Below are positions 23,531-35,600 of a stretch of 64,000 nucleotides of DNA, in pieces; within the stretch, counting starts at the first letter, position 1; each line of letters starts with the position of its first letter. The notes beneath the pieces are model-generated. The model did no database searches. It was given only the letters and a program-made list of their open reading frames with translations, and was not told the origin of the DNA. Position numbers and translations under genes: made by a program. Source of the DNA: Prorocentrum cordatum (lineage: Eukaryota; Sar; Dinophyceae; Prorocentrales; Prorocentraceae); the NCBI GenBank assembly GCA_963575745.1, contig CAUYUJ010014750.1, positions 124,001 to 188,000 of the forward strand. The letters are read 5' to 3'.

Positions 23531-23617
<87 letters not shown>
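23528..23617. repeat. (CAA)n microsatellite
   Basis: About 30 CAA/AAC units immediately after the second 774-bp copy. Confidence 0.97.
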
Positions 23618-23659
23618 TTAAGAGAATGTGTTCTTATGTGATCGCGTGCCACGCAACAC

Positions 23660-25735
23660 GTACATCCCCTCTCGATACCCGCCCTCTGTGTTTTCGACCG
23701 TACCCCCTCGGGGGTCTATCTTCCTTACCTGCCGCGCACATTTAGCGCAACCCCTGAAACTGAGGAAGGGAGGACGGACGGGGGAAGAGAAGGATTGACC
23801 ACGCGAGAGGGCCTCTCGGAGCAAATCGCGAGGAAGCATCGAGCGGGAGCCCTTGTCATCGCGGCCGCGTCCCCACTAATTTGGCTGACTTGCCAGGAAT
23901 TATCCAGCGAGAGCCCTGTTCCTGATTTCGGGAACCTCTCTGGCCAGGGTTTCCAAGAGTAAATCGCGAGGACATATCGAGCGGGATTCTCGTCGCGTCA
24001 GAGCATCTGCGAACTTGATTGAATTGCGAAGAAGTCACATGCGAAAGCGGCGTTCCTTGGACCTCTGCGGGCTGGGGCCTATGTGGGTTCGCTTGGGGCC
24101 TCCATGGGCTGCGTTGGGGAGCTTCAGTGGACAGCGCGCTGGGGCCTCTGTGGGCGCGTCTGGGGTCTCTGTGGGCGCCTTTGGGCCTCTGTGGGTTGAG
24201 GACTCTGTGGGCGCGCTGGGAACTCTGTGGGCTGTGCCGGAGGGCCTCAGTGGGCAGCGTGCGGGGGCCTCGGCGCGCTTGGCGCCTCTGTAGGCAGGAG
24301 CCTCTGTGGGCGCGCGTGGGGCCGCTGTAGGAAGTCGGGGCCTCAGTGGGCAGCGCGCCGGGTCCTCCATGGGCACGCTCGGGGCCTCTGTGGGCTATGT
24401 CGGGGGCCTCAGTGGGCAGGCGCGCTTGGGGTCTCTGCGGGCTGGGGCCTCTGTGGGCGCGCTTGGGGCCTCTGTGGGCTGGGGCGCGCGTGGGGCCTCT
24501 GTGGAACGGGGGGCCTCAGTGGGCAGCGCGCTGGGGCCTCCGTAGGCAAGCTTGGGGCGGGGGCTTGGGCCTTTGTGGGCTGTGTCGAGAGCCTCAGTGG
24601 GCAGCGCGCTGGGGCCTCTGTGGACGCGCTTGGGGCCTCTGTGGGCTGGGGCCTCTGTGGGCGCGCTCGGGGCCTCTGAGGGCTGGGGCCTCAGTGGGCT
24701 GTATCAGTGGGCAGCGCGCGGGGGCCTCTGTGGGCGCGCTTGGGGCCTGTGTGGGCAGCGCGGGGGAGCCTCCGTGGGCGCGCTTGGCGCCTATGTGGGC
24801 TGACAGAGGGCCTGCGGGCAGCATGCTACGGTCCCTGTGGGCTTACTCTGGGCCTCAGTGAGTTGTGTGTTGGGGGCCTCAGTGGGCAGCGCGCCCGGAC
24901 CTCTGTGGGCTGTGTCCGAAGGCATCAGTGGGCAGCGTGCTGGGGCCCCTTGTGGGCGCGTTTGGAGCGTTTGTGGGCTGTGTCCGAAGGCCTCAATGAG
25001 CAGCGTGCTGGGGCCTTTGTGGTTTGGGGGCCTCTCTGGCCAGGTCGTGTAGGAATATTAAAGGGGGTGTCGAGCGGGAGCTCCTGTCGTCGCAGGTGGG
25101 CCTCTGGTGCCGCTGCTGAATTGCAAACTCGGGCCACGGGCTCTTGAAGTACAGCTTGAGGAACTAACGAACGGGAGCCCTTGTCGTCGCGGCTTGGCCC
25201 TCACCAAATTGACTGAATGACGAGGGCGTCTCGAGCGAGAGCACCACTCTTGAGTTCGGGGGCATCTCTGGCAAGGGGGGCCTCTGCGAATACATCTTGA
25301 GGAAGTATCGAACGAGAGCCCTTGTCGTCGCAGGTGGGCCTCCACCAATTTTACTGAATCATGAGGAAGTCTCGAGCGAGAGCCCCGTTCCTGAGTTCGG
25401 GGGCCTTCCTGGCCAGGGGCTCTCGGATCGTAGGAAGTATCGAGCAGGAGCCTTTGTCGTCGTGACTGGGCCCCCGCCAACTTGATTGAATTGCAAAGGA
25501 GTCTCGAGCGAGAGCGCCGTTCCTGAGTTCTGAGGCCTCTCTGGCCAGGGTGTCGCGAAGTAAATTGTGAGGTAGTATCAAGCGGGAGCCGTTGTTGTCG
25601 TAGCTGGGCCTCCAAAGGCGCACTTTTAGGGTCAAACCAACGCTCGAACGGGAGCCTCGTTTTCAGATTTAAAATGTAGCTGGAATCGAAGCGAGAGCTC
25701 CCGGAACAGCAATAATTATTCTCTAGAAGTGAGTA
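23660..25735. repeat. Composite repeat, copy 2
   Basis: The leader CTCGATACCCGCCCTC at about 23,670 matches about 18,315. It is followed by units of about 135 bp with paired motifs GAGGAAGTATCGAGCGGGAGCC and GAGTCTCGAGCGAGAGC, separated by about 65-70 bp (23,815-24,050 and 25,040-25,640). Between them lies a GGGCCTCTGTGGGCGCGCTT minisatellite (24,055-25,030). The end CAATAATTATTCTCTAGAA before a CAG/CAA tract matches the ends of the 774-bp copies. Confidence 0.75.
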
Positions 25736-25738
25736 TTC

Positions 25739-25755
25739 AACAGCAGCAGCAGCAA

Positions 25756-25787
<32 letters not shown>

Positions 25788-25833
25788 ACAGCAGCCGCAG
25801 ATCCAGCAGCAGCAGCAACAACAAGCAGAATTC
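25739..25833. repeat. CAG/CAA microsatellite
   Basis: Mixed CAG/CAA triplets, giving an artificial poly-Gln ORF. Confidence 0.95.
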
Positions 25834-28540
25834 TCACCACGGATTTCCACTTCAGCCACGCACCCAGGGACAATGAATGATTGGCCCCCTCCAGACCACG
25901 AGTGGCTCGGCAGGGCATCTGGATATCCGACACGCGGGCCAGATAGAAGGCCGCGCCCCTCGCGCCCCCGCCCCTGACGACTGCCGCGGGGCCCGCGACA
26001 GTCGCCAGAAGACGGGAAAGGCCACGCCGAGGCCAGCTACGGGGACGGGCTGCGAGGGGCGGGCTGCGAGGGGCGATCGCCCCCCGCGACGAGCCACGCG
26101 CGAGGCCGAGCCCTCGCGCGACACACGCCCGCAGGCGGGAACCGCCACGGCGGCGAGCGGAACCGAGGCCCGCCGGCGGGGGGCCTCGGCGGCCGGCCTG
26201 GCCGGAGCGTCCCGCAGGATCAGCCGGCTCATCCTCTTCTCCTGCGGCAGCGGCAGGGCCACGAGGGAAGGAGGAAGCTGTGATCTGAAGCGCCTGCCTC
26301 CAGAAGAGACAGGCCCGAGGCGAAAAGAGACAAGGATGGAACGCCACAAGACGCAGCAAGAACAGGCCACGCAGCCTGGACACGGTGCTCGACGGGAGGC
26401 GGAAGAGGAGGAGTGTGCCGAAATCCCACTTCAGTAGAAGCGACACTTGTCAGAACAAGGAGGAGCACAAATGATGAAGACTCGGGCCCCGGCATCCCCA
26501 AAAGATGGTAGCGGCCGACCGCCTCTCTGGATATTTGCTTTCGCCCACGGCCCCGTTTTATAGGCTTCTACGAATGAACGCACCGCAGACCGAGCGTCCA
26601 GGGACTGGAACGCCATGTAACATCACGTGCATTCAGGCCCGAGTGGAAAAACGTACTGCAGGCCGAGCGTCCTGGGACGCTGGGACGCCATGTAGCACCA
26701 CGTGCCTTCCAGCCCGCATGGAAAAATTGCACGTGTTCTCCACGGAGGAGGGGTGGCTGGGCGAGGTGCTGCTGCAGTAACAACAAGAAGCAGAGGAAAT
26801 GTGGCCACGAAAACGTCAACCGCGCGCCCACAGCTGCTGCCCTAGAGTCTCTGTCACCACCCGCTTGTAGCACTGCAGTGCCCTTGCCTACCCAACCTTC
26901 TCAATAGAGACAGCAACCGCCAGCTGATCACGGAAGGGTTTTGGAGACATGTCTGGGGGGGGTCCGAATGTAATCGGACCACCGCGACGGAATGCACAAA
27001 CACTCCCGCGTTGGGTGGACCCCCCCCCCCCAGGCGTCCACCAGTGCGGTCTGGGTACCCCCCTGCGCCTGCTGTGCAGGTGAGGGTACAGTCGCGGGAC
27101 TGGCGGACGCCTGTGGGCTGGGCGAGAAGCCTTGTTGCGCCTTCCACCTTAGCGAGCGTGGCCGCGCCCACAGCTGCTGCCTTTCAATCGCAAGCTGCCA
27201 CGTTCACTGCACTTTAACCTGGTACCACCGCTGAGGTCATCACCCTTCGTCCTTGTCTCATCCTCTCTCGTGTTTCGCCTGTCTGTTTCTATCTTCTGCT
27301 ATCGTTTGTCTGATTCTACCGTTTACAGCGTATCCCACCAGCTGGAGTAACCTGGCCCACTAGCATTCTCACCCCCCACAGGGCCAACCGGTCCTAAGGC
27401 TGGATGGCTACGTCCGAAGGCCATATCGAGGAGGAGGAAGGAGGAGGAGGAGGAGGAGGAGGAGGAGAAGGAGGAGAAGGAGGAAAGAAACATTTGTTTC
27501 CAAAGAGCGCTGCAGAATTCTGACGTCTGACATCGAACATCCGTTGCATCATGCACCGCGTGGGCGCCGCAGGGCGGGGCCGAAACGCGCAATATCGTGT
27601 TGCTGCTGAAGAAGAAGTGATTGAGAGGCACATACAACCCAAACGCGGCAGCAGGGATCTCCTCCCCCGGTACCCATCTCCTCGCCCTGCCCTCTGTATT
27701 CCAGCAGCGCGGGGGAGGCATCGCGGCAATAGGCGCCCTGACCCACGTTTTCGATTGGCGGCGGGCACGTGCGGTATTTCAATCAAAAGTGCAGTGAGAA
27801 AGCCTACTGCCCCCCCGTGCAAATACTAGTGGAATCGAATCACTGATGACAAGCACCCGAAAGGCGAACATATATGTTTAGACGTGGGCTTGTCTTATAG
27901 TGCCGTGTTCGATGGTTACCTGGCTGGACGCCAGGAGGCCTGCGAATAATCGTGGCAAAACCGTGGAGCAGCAGTCTTCCCTCCCTCATCCCCCCCCCGC
28001 ACCACACCTCCACCCCCTCCAAGCCTCATCGGATCATCCTACTGCCCCCGCTGCGCATGCCGACTCAGCACGTTGGCCGCAGCTGCACTCGCGGGGCGTG
28101 CGGGCCGCTGCACAAATACTTACGGGTAGTCCCCTTTGCACGCGGCTCGGGGGGGCCGACCCGTACGTCGTCCTGAACCGCGCGTTGTCTCATTCGTCAT
28201 TATATCCTCCCCGCCACCCCCCCTCACCCTCTCAGACCAAAGACAAGGCATCAAATCGACGCGAGTTTCTGCCTCCGCTTGAGCTGCTTCGTCGTGGATG
28301 ATTCCTTGTGTAAACAAGCGACATCCTATAGCCTCACAGCAATCCGTGGGGAAAAGCCCACGCTGTTGCCCCATCCCTATGCCGCGTCCAGACTCACGGT
28401 GGTCTTCGCAAATACTTCGTGGACCCCACGTGAAACAACTTAAGGCGAATATAGGATGCCAACACGCACGGCCCGTGGCCAACTTTAGGAACGATCATCC
28501 GTTTTATCCTCTAACATGTGGTACGCACCCATACCACAAA
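25834..28540. other. No supported gene
   Basis: GC-rich to mixed sequence. GGA tract at 27,427-27,485. GCGCCCACAGCTGCTGCC occurs at about 26,823 and 27,165. ORFs on both strands are overlapping and motif-free. Confidence 0.4.
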
Positions 28541-28831
28541 CTAGACATCATTGACGACCCTGCGCAGCAACCCTGCGCCTTCGCCTATAGATCCGCCGAG
28601 ACTGAAGAACTCGGGGGAACAATGCATCATGGGCGAACCTGGCAATTCCGTCTCGATGCGAACAAGCATTCGCGCTCCCGCTTCGGCCAGTGCACCGACA
28701 GAAATCACTGAGACGCTGATCGAGTCCCCCGGGGTGTCCGAGAAAACCGCGGCATCGAGTGGCGCCAATGGGTCGTCGCGAAGCACGGCCTCAGGCGGCG
28801 CCCGCAGCTCTTCGGGACTGAACGCCCACAA
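28541..28831 (-). CDS. Possible exon fragment, unrecognised
   Basis: A 96-codon minus-strand frame with balanced composition (MWAFSPEELRAPPEAVL, then APLDAAVFSDTPGDSISV) looks more protein-like than its neighbours. The minus-strand frame at 28,705-29,331 could join it by a frame break near 28.83 kb. No domain recognised. It may belong to the decayed LINE upstream or be chance. Confidence 0.2.
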   Translation of the reverse strand: MWAFSPEELRAPPEAVLRDDPLAPLDAAVFSDTPGDSISVSVISVGALAEAGARMLVRIETELPGSPMMHCSPEFFSLGGSIGEGAGLLRRVVNDV

Positions 28832-30640
28832 TGTGGACCGGCACGCCGTCTACAACTATACTTTGGGCGTGACACTTGAAACTTCACGGGCGTTCCCCGT
28901 GTGTCTTTGGAAAACAAGTGAACGGCGCTGGCTTCAGATTCTGATCGCTTGAACACAAAACGCCATACGTTCCTTCCCAGACACGTCGAAACCCAGCTTA
29001 ACCAAAGCGACACGAACACCCATATCTGTGCGATGTGAGGAGCAGCCGAGCAAGGTGCGCGGATGGCTTTGAGAGCCTGAAGTCTTTCGATCGATGCACC
29101 ACGGCGTCGCACATGCAAGCGCGCGCAATGGACAACGGCCCATCCTGCGGCGGATTCGAAACTTCGCGAGGCATTTGCTGCGAGCTGCCCCCTCTGCAGA
29201 AAGAGCTCACAATCGCAGGCATCTGTGACGAATGCTGTCATAGATGACAAGAGACACAGCCAACTCCTGTCGCGAATCTGCATATTCATGCCGCGGCACG
29301 ACACCTGCGGCATACGCAAGGCCCAGAACAAGGGCCAACCAACATCTGGCGTTAATTCTCACAACGAAACTATCGCAGGTGCTCTGCGGGCCAGCTTTCA
29401 ACCGGCCCGCGGTGTCCAAGGCGGCGACCCCAAGGTATACGATGCGAATCTAATGGCCCGCGTGGAATGCGTCGCGACTGGAGGGGTGGCCCAACGTGGT
29501 TTGACATTGCCAGACCAGCGTAGACATCTCACGCCGCCACATGTGGATCACATTGGGGCAAATGGGAGAATAACAACATCCTTGGGCACCCCCGTCCCAC
29601 ATGCGCCGGGAACCGCTTATCAACCATATCCTTGCGCTGACGTTGCAACGCATGCGCTGGCGCCATGGGAAGCATCCGCTTCGCGGCGGCATGGGGGGAA
29701 TCATAGCGCGAACCGCGTCGCGTCAGATGGGCGTCCTGCCCATGGCCAGAAGCCCGCCAGACAAAGACACCGAGCGTTGCGCCACTGGATAAACTTTCTA
29801 CGATGAGCCACCCAGTCGCGCCCGGCACCCTCGGGGGTCGATCCGATCGGCGCCTCGGGTTGAGATCGACTATCTGGCATGCGCCTCGACTTCGGCCTTT
29901 CGCCCCGGCCGGCCCGTGCACGAACGACAAGAGAATCGCCGCTGACCAAAGAAGAGGAAAACGGGTGGGCGACCCGACCCGCCCCACTGCCCCAGCTGTC
30001 AACGTCGGGGCCGCCAAGAAATGACGAAGACGATGCGGCGACAAGATGCAGCGGCAGCGCGGCCGCGGGCGCGCCTCGCGGCAACCCAGCTGCGCGCGCC
30101 GAGCGCCGCGAGGACGGGCGGCGAATAAGCCGCGAAGGAAGGCAGGGGGGCGAGGCGCGGGGGGAGGCGCGGAGGGCGCGAGCAGCGAGCGGCGTCGAGA
30201 ACGCTGCGCTGGGTAGAAAAAAACGCGATGATTAAGAAAAGGTGGGGAAGGAAAGACGGAAGGGGATCGCCTCCGTGGTCTTCTGGAAGAAATAGCAATG
30301 CCTTCTTTTTTATAGATCCAGCATCGATCGGGCATGAGAAAAGTCAAGTAGGTCACTCGTTCCAATTGCAAGACGCCCCACGTCGCGCAAAACCGCTCCA
30401 CGCCTGTGGCGCCTGATGGCGATTCCTCCGGCGGATATCGCTTCCGCCATGGCGGCGCGCGCATGTGGATGACGATGTCGGCTGGTAACCTTAGGGCGCA
30501 TGCTGATCAGATATCGAGGGGAACTAGGCACTGGACGAATGAATCAATTATTCCTTCGCCCTCGGAGGAGTAGTCTAGCTCGCCAACGAACCGGGAAATC
30601 AAAGGCAATCTCCTCAGGCACCAGTAAACGGATAGCGCGG
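28832..30640. other. No supported gene
   Basis: Only short motif-free frames on both strands. A GC-rich stretch with GCGCG-type composition lies at about 30,000-30,210. Confidence 0.35.
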
Positions 30641-30699
30641 GAAGGGATGTCAGGGCAACTCCTGCCTGCATAGCATTAATGATAAAATGCAGAAATCGC

Positions 30700-31060
30700 C
30701 ACGAGGATCGAGCTTCTGGCCATGAAAGCCCCCTTCCCCCGCTTCGCCCCTCGTCCACCGGTCAGAATGTAGAAGAGACGCGTTCTTTGCGGCGGCGCGC
30801 AAGAGGCGGACGCTGGTGCGCAGCTCGAGCTTGGCGGCCTGAGTGACGCGCCCAAGGTTGCCCATGGCATTCAGAGCGGCGGGCGCAGAAAGCGCGACGA
30901 GGACAGCATTCGAGAAGCCCCGGGCAATCTTGCTCAAGGCCGCGACCACTCCTGGGGAAGTTCCACAACCGGCAACGCGCGCGCTGGCAGCGAGGCCGAG
31001 CTCGAGGCGCTCGACGCGCAAACCGTATCCCTTCAGCCGAACTAGGACGGGGGCGCAATG
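30700..31060 (-). pseudogene. Possible C-terminal (thumb) remnant of non-LTR reverse transcriptase
   Basis: The minus-strand frame contains VVAALSKIARGFSNAVLVAL followed by APAALNAMGNLGRVTQAAKL and a basic helix. This pattern (helix, aliphatic A-L-N, LG-V-Q-A-L, then helix) resembles the region after the catalytic domain in LINE reverse transcriptases. It is in the same strand order as the clearer RT fragment at 32.4-33.1 kb. There is no intact frame between them. The call rests on pattern memory and position and could be wrong. Confidence 0.35.
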
Positions 31061-31187
31061 TGTTCCGCCCCCTCGAGGCCAACTCCCACGACGAGGTGCC
31101 ACCCTCAATGAGTGATGATGACTTTTCGAGCCTGATCTCCAGCTTCCCTGACAAGATCAGCGGCATGGACGAAGGCGTCGAGGCGCG

Positions 31188-31216
31188 CGCTCGGGGGGGG
31201 GGGGGGGGGGGGGGGC
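31188..31216. repeat. G homopolymer tract
   Basis: GGGGGGGG-rich run of about 20 G, a likely site of sequencing length error. Confidence 0.8.
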
Positions 31217-31394
31217 AGCGCGTCGCCAGGATAAGAAGAAACAAGCGGGTGCCAATCGGCGGCAGCTGGATTAAAATAGACATGACTGCGCTGAGTTTAT
31301 CTGGGATGATCCCCAAATCTGCTTAAGCATAGAGCTTCTTTCCTAGCCGTGAGAGGTCGTCATTGAAGCTCTCTGCTGGCTTTGCCCTTCACAT

Positions 31395-31800
31395 GGCGGT
31401 GTTGTTGTCGTGGTTGATGTTGTCGTTGTTTTTGGCGTCGGTGTTGTCGTCGCTGCTGCTGCTGACGTTGATGATATTGTTGTTGCCGATGCAGCTGCTG
31501 TTGCTTTTACTGTCGTTGGAGTTGTCGTCGCTGCTGGTATTGATGGCGTCGTTGTTGTTGCTGTTGTTGATGATGGTGTGGTTGTCGTTGTTGCTGATGG
31601 TGGTGTTGCTGTGGGTGTTGTTGTTGCTGGCTTTCGTGATGCCGTTGTTGTTGGTGTTGGTGTTGCTTGCTGGTGGCATTGGCTTTGTGGTGTTGTGTCG
31701 TTGTTGTTGTTGGTGTTATTGTTTGTGTTATGTTTCCTGGTGTTGTTGTTGATGCTGTAGTGGTCGTTGTTGTTGCGGTTGTTGCGGCGGTGGCTCTTGC
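31395..31800. repeat. (GTT)n-rich degenerate microsatellite
   Basis: GTTGTTG/TGGTGTTG triplet sequence with substitutions; artificial Asn-, Leu- and Val-rich ORFs in all frames. Confidence 0.85.
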
Positions 31801-31814
31801 CGCGGTTGTCGCGG

Positions 31815-32384
31815 GCAAATCGCGCCTCGGGCGTCCCGGCCCACGGAAATAAGCGGCTCTCACGGGGGAGGTGCCCCTCTGAGGGAGCGCGGGCCCTCTG
31901 CCGGCCCCGTGGGCCAATTGCGGGTCGGGCGCACTGGGCCCTCGGAAACGGGCGACGCGACCCCCGCAAGGATGGCGCCTCTCTGGAGTGGCCGAAGCCC
32001 CTGCGCAGGCTCTGTAGGCCAATTGTCGTTCGGGCGCCCTGGCCCCTCGTAAAGTGGCGACCCCCGCGAAGACGCTGCCCCCCCGGAGGAGCGGGGGCCC
32101 CCTGCCGGCGTTGAGGGCCAGTCTTGGGTCGGGCGCCCTGGCCCCTCAGAAAATGGCAATCACCGCGAAGATGGCGTCCTTGCTGAAGCCCTCTGCCGGC
32201 CCTGTAGGCCAGTCGCAACTTGGGCCCCCTGGCCCATCGAGAAACGGCAACCCTCGCGAGGATGCTGCCTCAGGCGCCCTGGCCCCTCAGAAAGTGGCGA
32301 CTCTCGCAAAGGGTAATGCCCCGCTTGAGGAGCGGGAAGCCTCTGCCGGCTCCGCGGGCCAGGCGTGCGTCGCGAGTTCATTTG
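31815..32384. repeat. About 115-bp degenerate minisatellite interrupting LINE remnant
   Basis: About five units share CTCTGCCGGCCC(T/C)GTGGGCCA, GGGCGCCCTGGCCCCTC and AAAGTGGCGAC...CGCGAAGATG. The array begins exactly where the reverse transcriptase reading is lost. Confidence 0.75.
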
Positions 32385-33107
32385 CGGGGTCGACGTCGGG
32401 GCAATCGCACTGAGAATATCATGGGCGCGCTCGCGGAGACGAGGAATAACGCGGTCGGAACGAATACTGAGTCTGATACCGCTGAGCGGGCAACCTTGTC
32501 TGACACCACTCTCGACATGCATCGGGCGTTTTTGAAGTCCACCGAACGAGATGCGCCGCGCGCGAATGGAATGCAGGGCGGCCAGACAATTGCGAGCATG
32601 AGAGGGAAAGCGAAAAGCAGACAGCGTTCGCCGAAGTAAGTTCACGATGGACCAATGGGGGCGCGACCGTCGAATCAAACTGTGCAGCGCCAGAAGCACG
32701 GCGCTCCAACTCGCGAGGTCGGAGCCCACTTCAATGGCACTGCCAATTCGCTGCCCCCCCTTCGATGGGGCCCTGCGGGGGCCCCCCGCCTCGCCCGCTG
32801 CGGCTTTTGCCGGCGGGCCCGCCGCGGCCGAGATGCCCAACTTGTCGTCGCAATCAGAGAGGGCCGGGGGGCAAGTGGCAGCCGGCCGACGGAAGACGAG
32901 CTCGCGGTCGACAAAGTTGCCCTCGGGAAAGAACATAAATGGGCAACGCTTCAAGTCATTGGGCACCGCGGCCTCGGACGCGAGAGAAAGGCGAAGCCCG
33001 CGGAAGAGTTGCCGCCCAGACTCAACAGAGGCTCGCCAGGCTGAGACGGGGGCGCCATGGGGCCCAGAGGATGCGCTGCGTTTGCCCAGGAGGGCACGGG
33101 AATCCAA
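32385..33107 (-). pseudogene. Non-LTR (LINE) reverse transcriptase, decayed fragment
   Basis: The minus-strand frame preserves RT landmarks in order. KRSASSGPHGAPVSAWRA (33,080-33,030) corresponds to the GPDG-x-P-x-x-AW block. KRCPFMFFPEGNF (about 32,950) is the PKG region and PPALSDCDDKLGISAA (about 32,865) the RPLxLxNxDxK block. VESGVRQGCPLSG (32,513-32,478) is the canonical GxxQGCPLSP motif. Where the first catalytic Asp is expected the frame reads VLLALHSLIRR, so that Asp is gone. The second catalytic block (xADD) is absent because the frame runs into a minisatellite at about 32,385. Endonuclease sequence was not found. This is a dead element that would have encoded copy-and-paste reverse transcription. 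Confidence 0.8.
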
Positions 33108-34640
33108 TCCTCATCAATCGCCCTCGCACACATGCGCTTATCACCCGCCAAATGCGGATATGCATCGCCGAGCGGCAGCGGCGAGGACAGGCGCGAGCTC
33201 GGGCTAGAATGCTGAGCCTTCAAAATGGGGGCCCCGTGGTCGGCCGGCAACGCGGCGCTGGCATCCGCGCCCTCGCGGGCGCGGCCGCCAGGGTCAGAGA
33301 TCGCCCGAAAGAAGAACGCGCGGCCCGCTGACCGCCCAGGAGCGGCTGAGCCCGCGAACTCGAGCGGCGCGGGCAGCGCGACGGGCATCGTCGTCGGCGC
33401 CCCCAGCGGGGCCAGCTCTGAGCAGCGCGCTCGCGGGATAGAAGGGCGCGATGCGCAGTTCCTCCTAGCCGAACGTCGGGGCCTGAGCGGTTGGCCCACG
33501 CGAGCGGCCCCGAGGTAGAACGGCGCCCGAAGCCGAAGGGGGGCGCCGGGCCCGCGAGAGATTCCGGCAGGGCGCCCGAGACGGATGGCTCGAAATACTA
33601 AAACCCCCCCTTCACCTCCTCCGTTTTAGCACGCCTCTCCGAGATAAGGTGGCGCACCTTCTGGGCAGCGAACCCCGTCGCATCCCTGAGCTCTCCCAAT
33701 CAAATGAAAATGTCTTGGGGGGAAGCTCTCGGGGCCAAGGACAAGGTCCATGACCCCCTTGAAGCGAGGGCGCCGAGCAGTCCTACTTGGGGCCGTGGGA
33801 AGGCCAGTCGGTGCTCGGGCGGTCAACGATAAGTAAACAAGACAACGACCAGCGGGTTCATTCAAATGGCCAATCGGCCATGGGGCCACGGTCCTCGAAT
33901 AATGATCCAAAACATCTCGGACACTCATCGCCGCGATAATCCCATCGATCCATGCAAAATGGAAAGGCAGCCAACGCGTTCCATGCGATGGGCGTCGCGC
34001 TCCTGCGCAATCTCAGCTTGACAAGGCAAGGCAGCGGCGAAGGAAATCGAGTGGCGATTGGTGGTAGGGCCCTCAATGCTCGTCTCCAAAAGCATATGAA
34101 ACCCCCATCAACCGCGAAATTCACATCCCCGGAAACGAAGCCGAGATTGGAAGTCGGAGTAGGAAAAAAAAGCGCGCTCGCTCAGAGAGACACCCTGCTT
34201 CGTCCTCAGACTTATCAGAAACAATATACGCGTCGACGAGCTGGGGGGAGAGGCGATCACCGAAGATGGAGATACACAGCGCGCGCCCTTCAGCAATCCC
34301 CCACGGCGGCGAGGGCCAGGTAGAGAGGGCGCCACCGACATTCGCCGACAAGCAGAAGGAGCCGACGCATCAATGGGTCCTGAAATGTCTCCGAATTTGC
34401 TCCAAATTTGCACGCGGGACGCGCGATTCTTGCAGGCCCGGGATTTGGCGACGAGCGAGGGGCTACGACGTTTGGAATATTCATTCTTGAGCAAGCCCGA
34501 AGAACGCTTTCCCCATCAAACTTGCGATAGGGAGCTTCCCCGGGATAATGAATGGCCGAGCGAAGCGAGTGGGGCAGGAACAAATCAGGAAAGATGCGCG
34601 CTCTGCCCCCGACGCCAAAACAAAACATGCGCGGGCCTGC
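33108..34640. other. No supported gene (probable decayed LINE 5' part)
   Basis: It lies on the 5' side of the RT fragment. Frames on both strands are Arg/Ala/Pro-rich and broken, with no endonuclease motif. Confidence 0.35.
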
Positions 34641-34649
34641 GAGGTAAAC

Positions 34650-35114
34650 TCAGCCCCGAGACGCCGCCCAGAAGATGATGAGCCCCAGCTGCAGTGGTAG
34701 CGCACCCACCCACTTGAGACAGCATACACGCCGTAGAGATCCCCACCAATTTGGCGCTAACTCCAGCAGGAAGGTTATGACAACAGTGCCCCGGCGATTG
34801 AATGCGTCCGCGGAGACGTCGACATGATCGACGTTCCCGATCTGCTGAATGAAATCGCACTGCGCCGCCAACGCGAGCATGGGCCACGAGGTCGACGAAG
34901 ATCCACGCGTCAGAAAACCGTTGAATCCATTGAAGCCCAAACTCATGTCTGGAGTCAAATGCGGAATGCCCCGTGGCAGAGCCTCGAACGGAAGGCACAT
35001 GCCACCGATGCGCCGCCACTTGTCCCTCGCATCCACCCGGGGGCCCATGCGACTGCGGAGAAGATGAAGCGGTCGAGTGCGAGGATCAGCCCAACGCGCG
35101 CCATCCTCGTTCAC
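34650..35114 (-). CDS. Possible coding remnant, unrecognised
   Basis: A 154-codon minus-strand frame has protein-like composition (SWPMLALAAQCDFIQQIGNV, then VDVSADAFNRRGTVVITF) and a hydrophobic Trp-rich end. It sits upstream of the LINE RT on the same strand, so it may be part of the same dead element. No domain recognised. Confidence 0.22.
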   Translation of the reverse strand: MNEDGARWADPRTRPLHLLRSRMGPRVDARDKWRRIGGMCLPFEALPRGIPHLTPDMSLGFNGFNGFLTRGSSSTSWPMLALAAQCDFIQQIGNVDHVDVSADAFNRRGTVVITFLLELAPNWWGSLRRVCCLKWVGALPLQLGLIIFWAASRG

Positions 35115-35239
35115 GGTGGTCTAGGAAATTTTGGCAGCGATGGCGGTGCTAAAAGTGTTGTTTGATCGGTATCGCTGACGTTGCGGGAGAATTGGACAGC
35201 GTGTTGGAGCAAGTGATGGCGCGCAAGATTGCGCGACCC

Positions 35240-35600
35240 CTAGCCGCTCAACCGAAAACTGTCCACCGCGAGCCGCGGGAAGGCGCCAACAAACCGACCG
35301 AGGGGGTCACTATCGATGGGCACCTGCTGGCGGCCGTGGCCTCGAGAGTTGGAACTCGCACTGGCAGGGGGAGGAATCGAAGATGGCGGTGGGCGAACCT
35401 TCATGGCAGTGAGGTCAGCGCTGGTGGGCTCCAGTTTCATATCCATGAAAGCAGGCACGGCGTCTTTGATGTTTCCGTCCCGGGTCTGTTCACCTACCAT
35501 CATGCGCTTGTTTTGGTCCTGGACTAGGACGTCACGTCCGTAGGGGTCCTTCCGCATCGCCTGCATGCTGCCATGAACCAACGCCTCGAACACATCAGCT
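35240..35600 (-). CDS. Possible exon, unrecognised
   Basis: The minus-strand frame reads ADVFEALVHGSMQAMRKD, then VLVQDQNKRMMVGEQTRDG, KDAVPAFMDMKLEP and a Ser/Pro-rich tail. Charge balance and low Arg/Pro content differ from neighbouring noise, so a real or recently dead exon is plausible. A stop lies just upstream in frame and an AG precedes the first coding-like residues (GGTAAAG, about 35,600). Function unknown. Confidence 0.3.
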
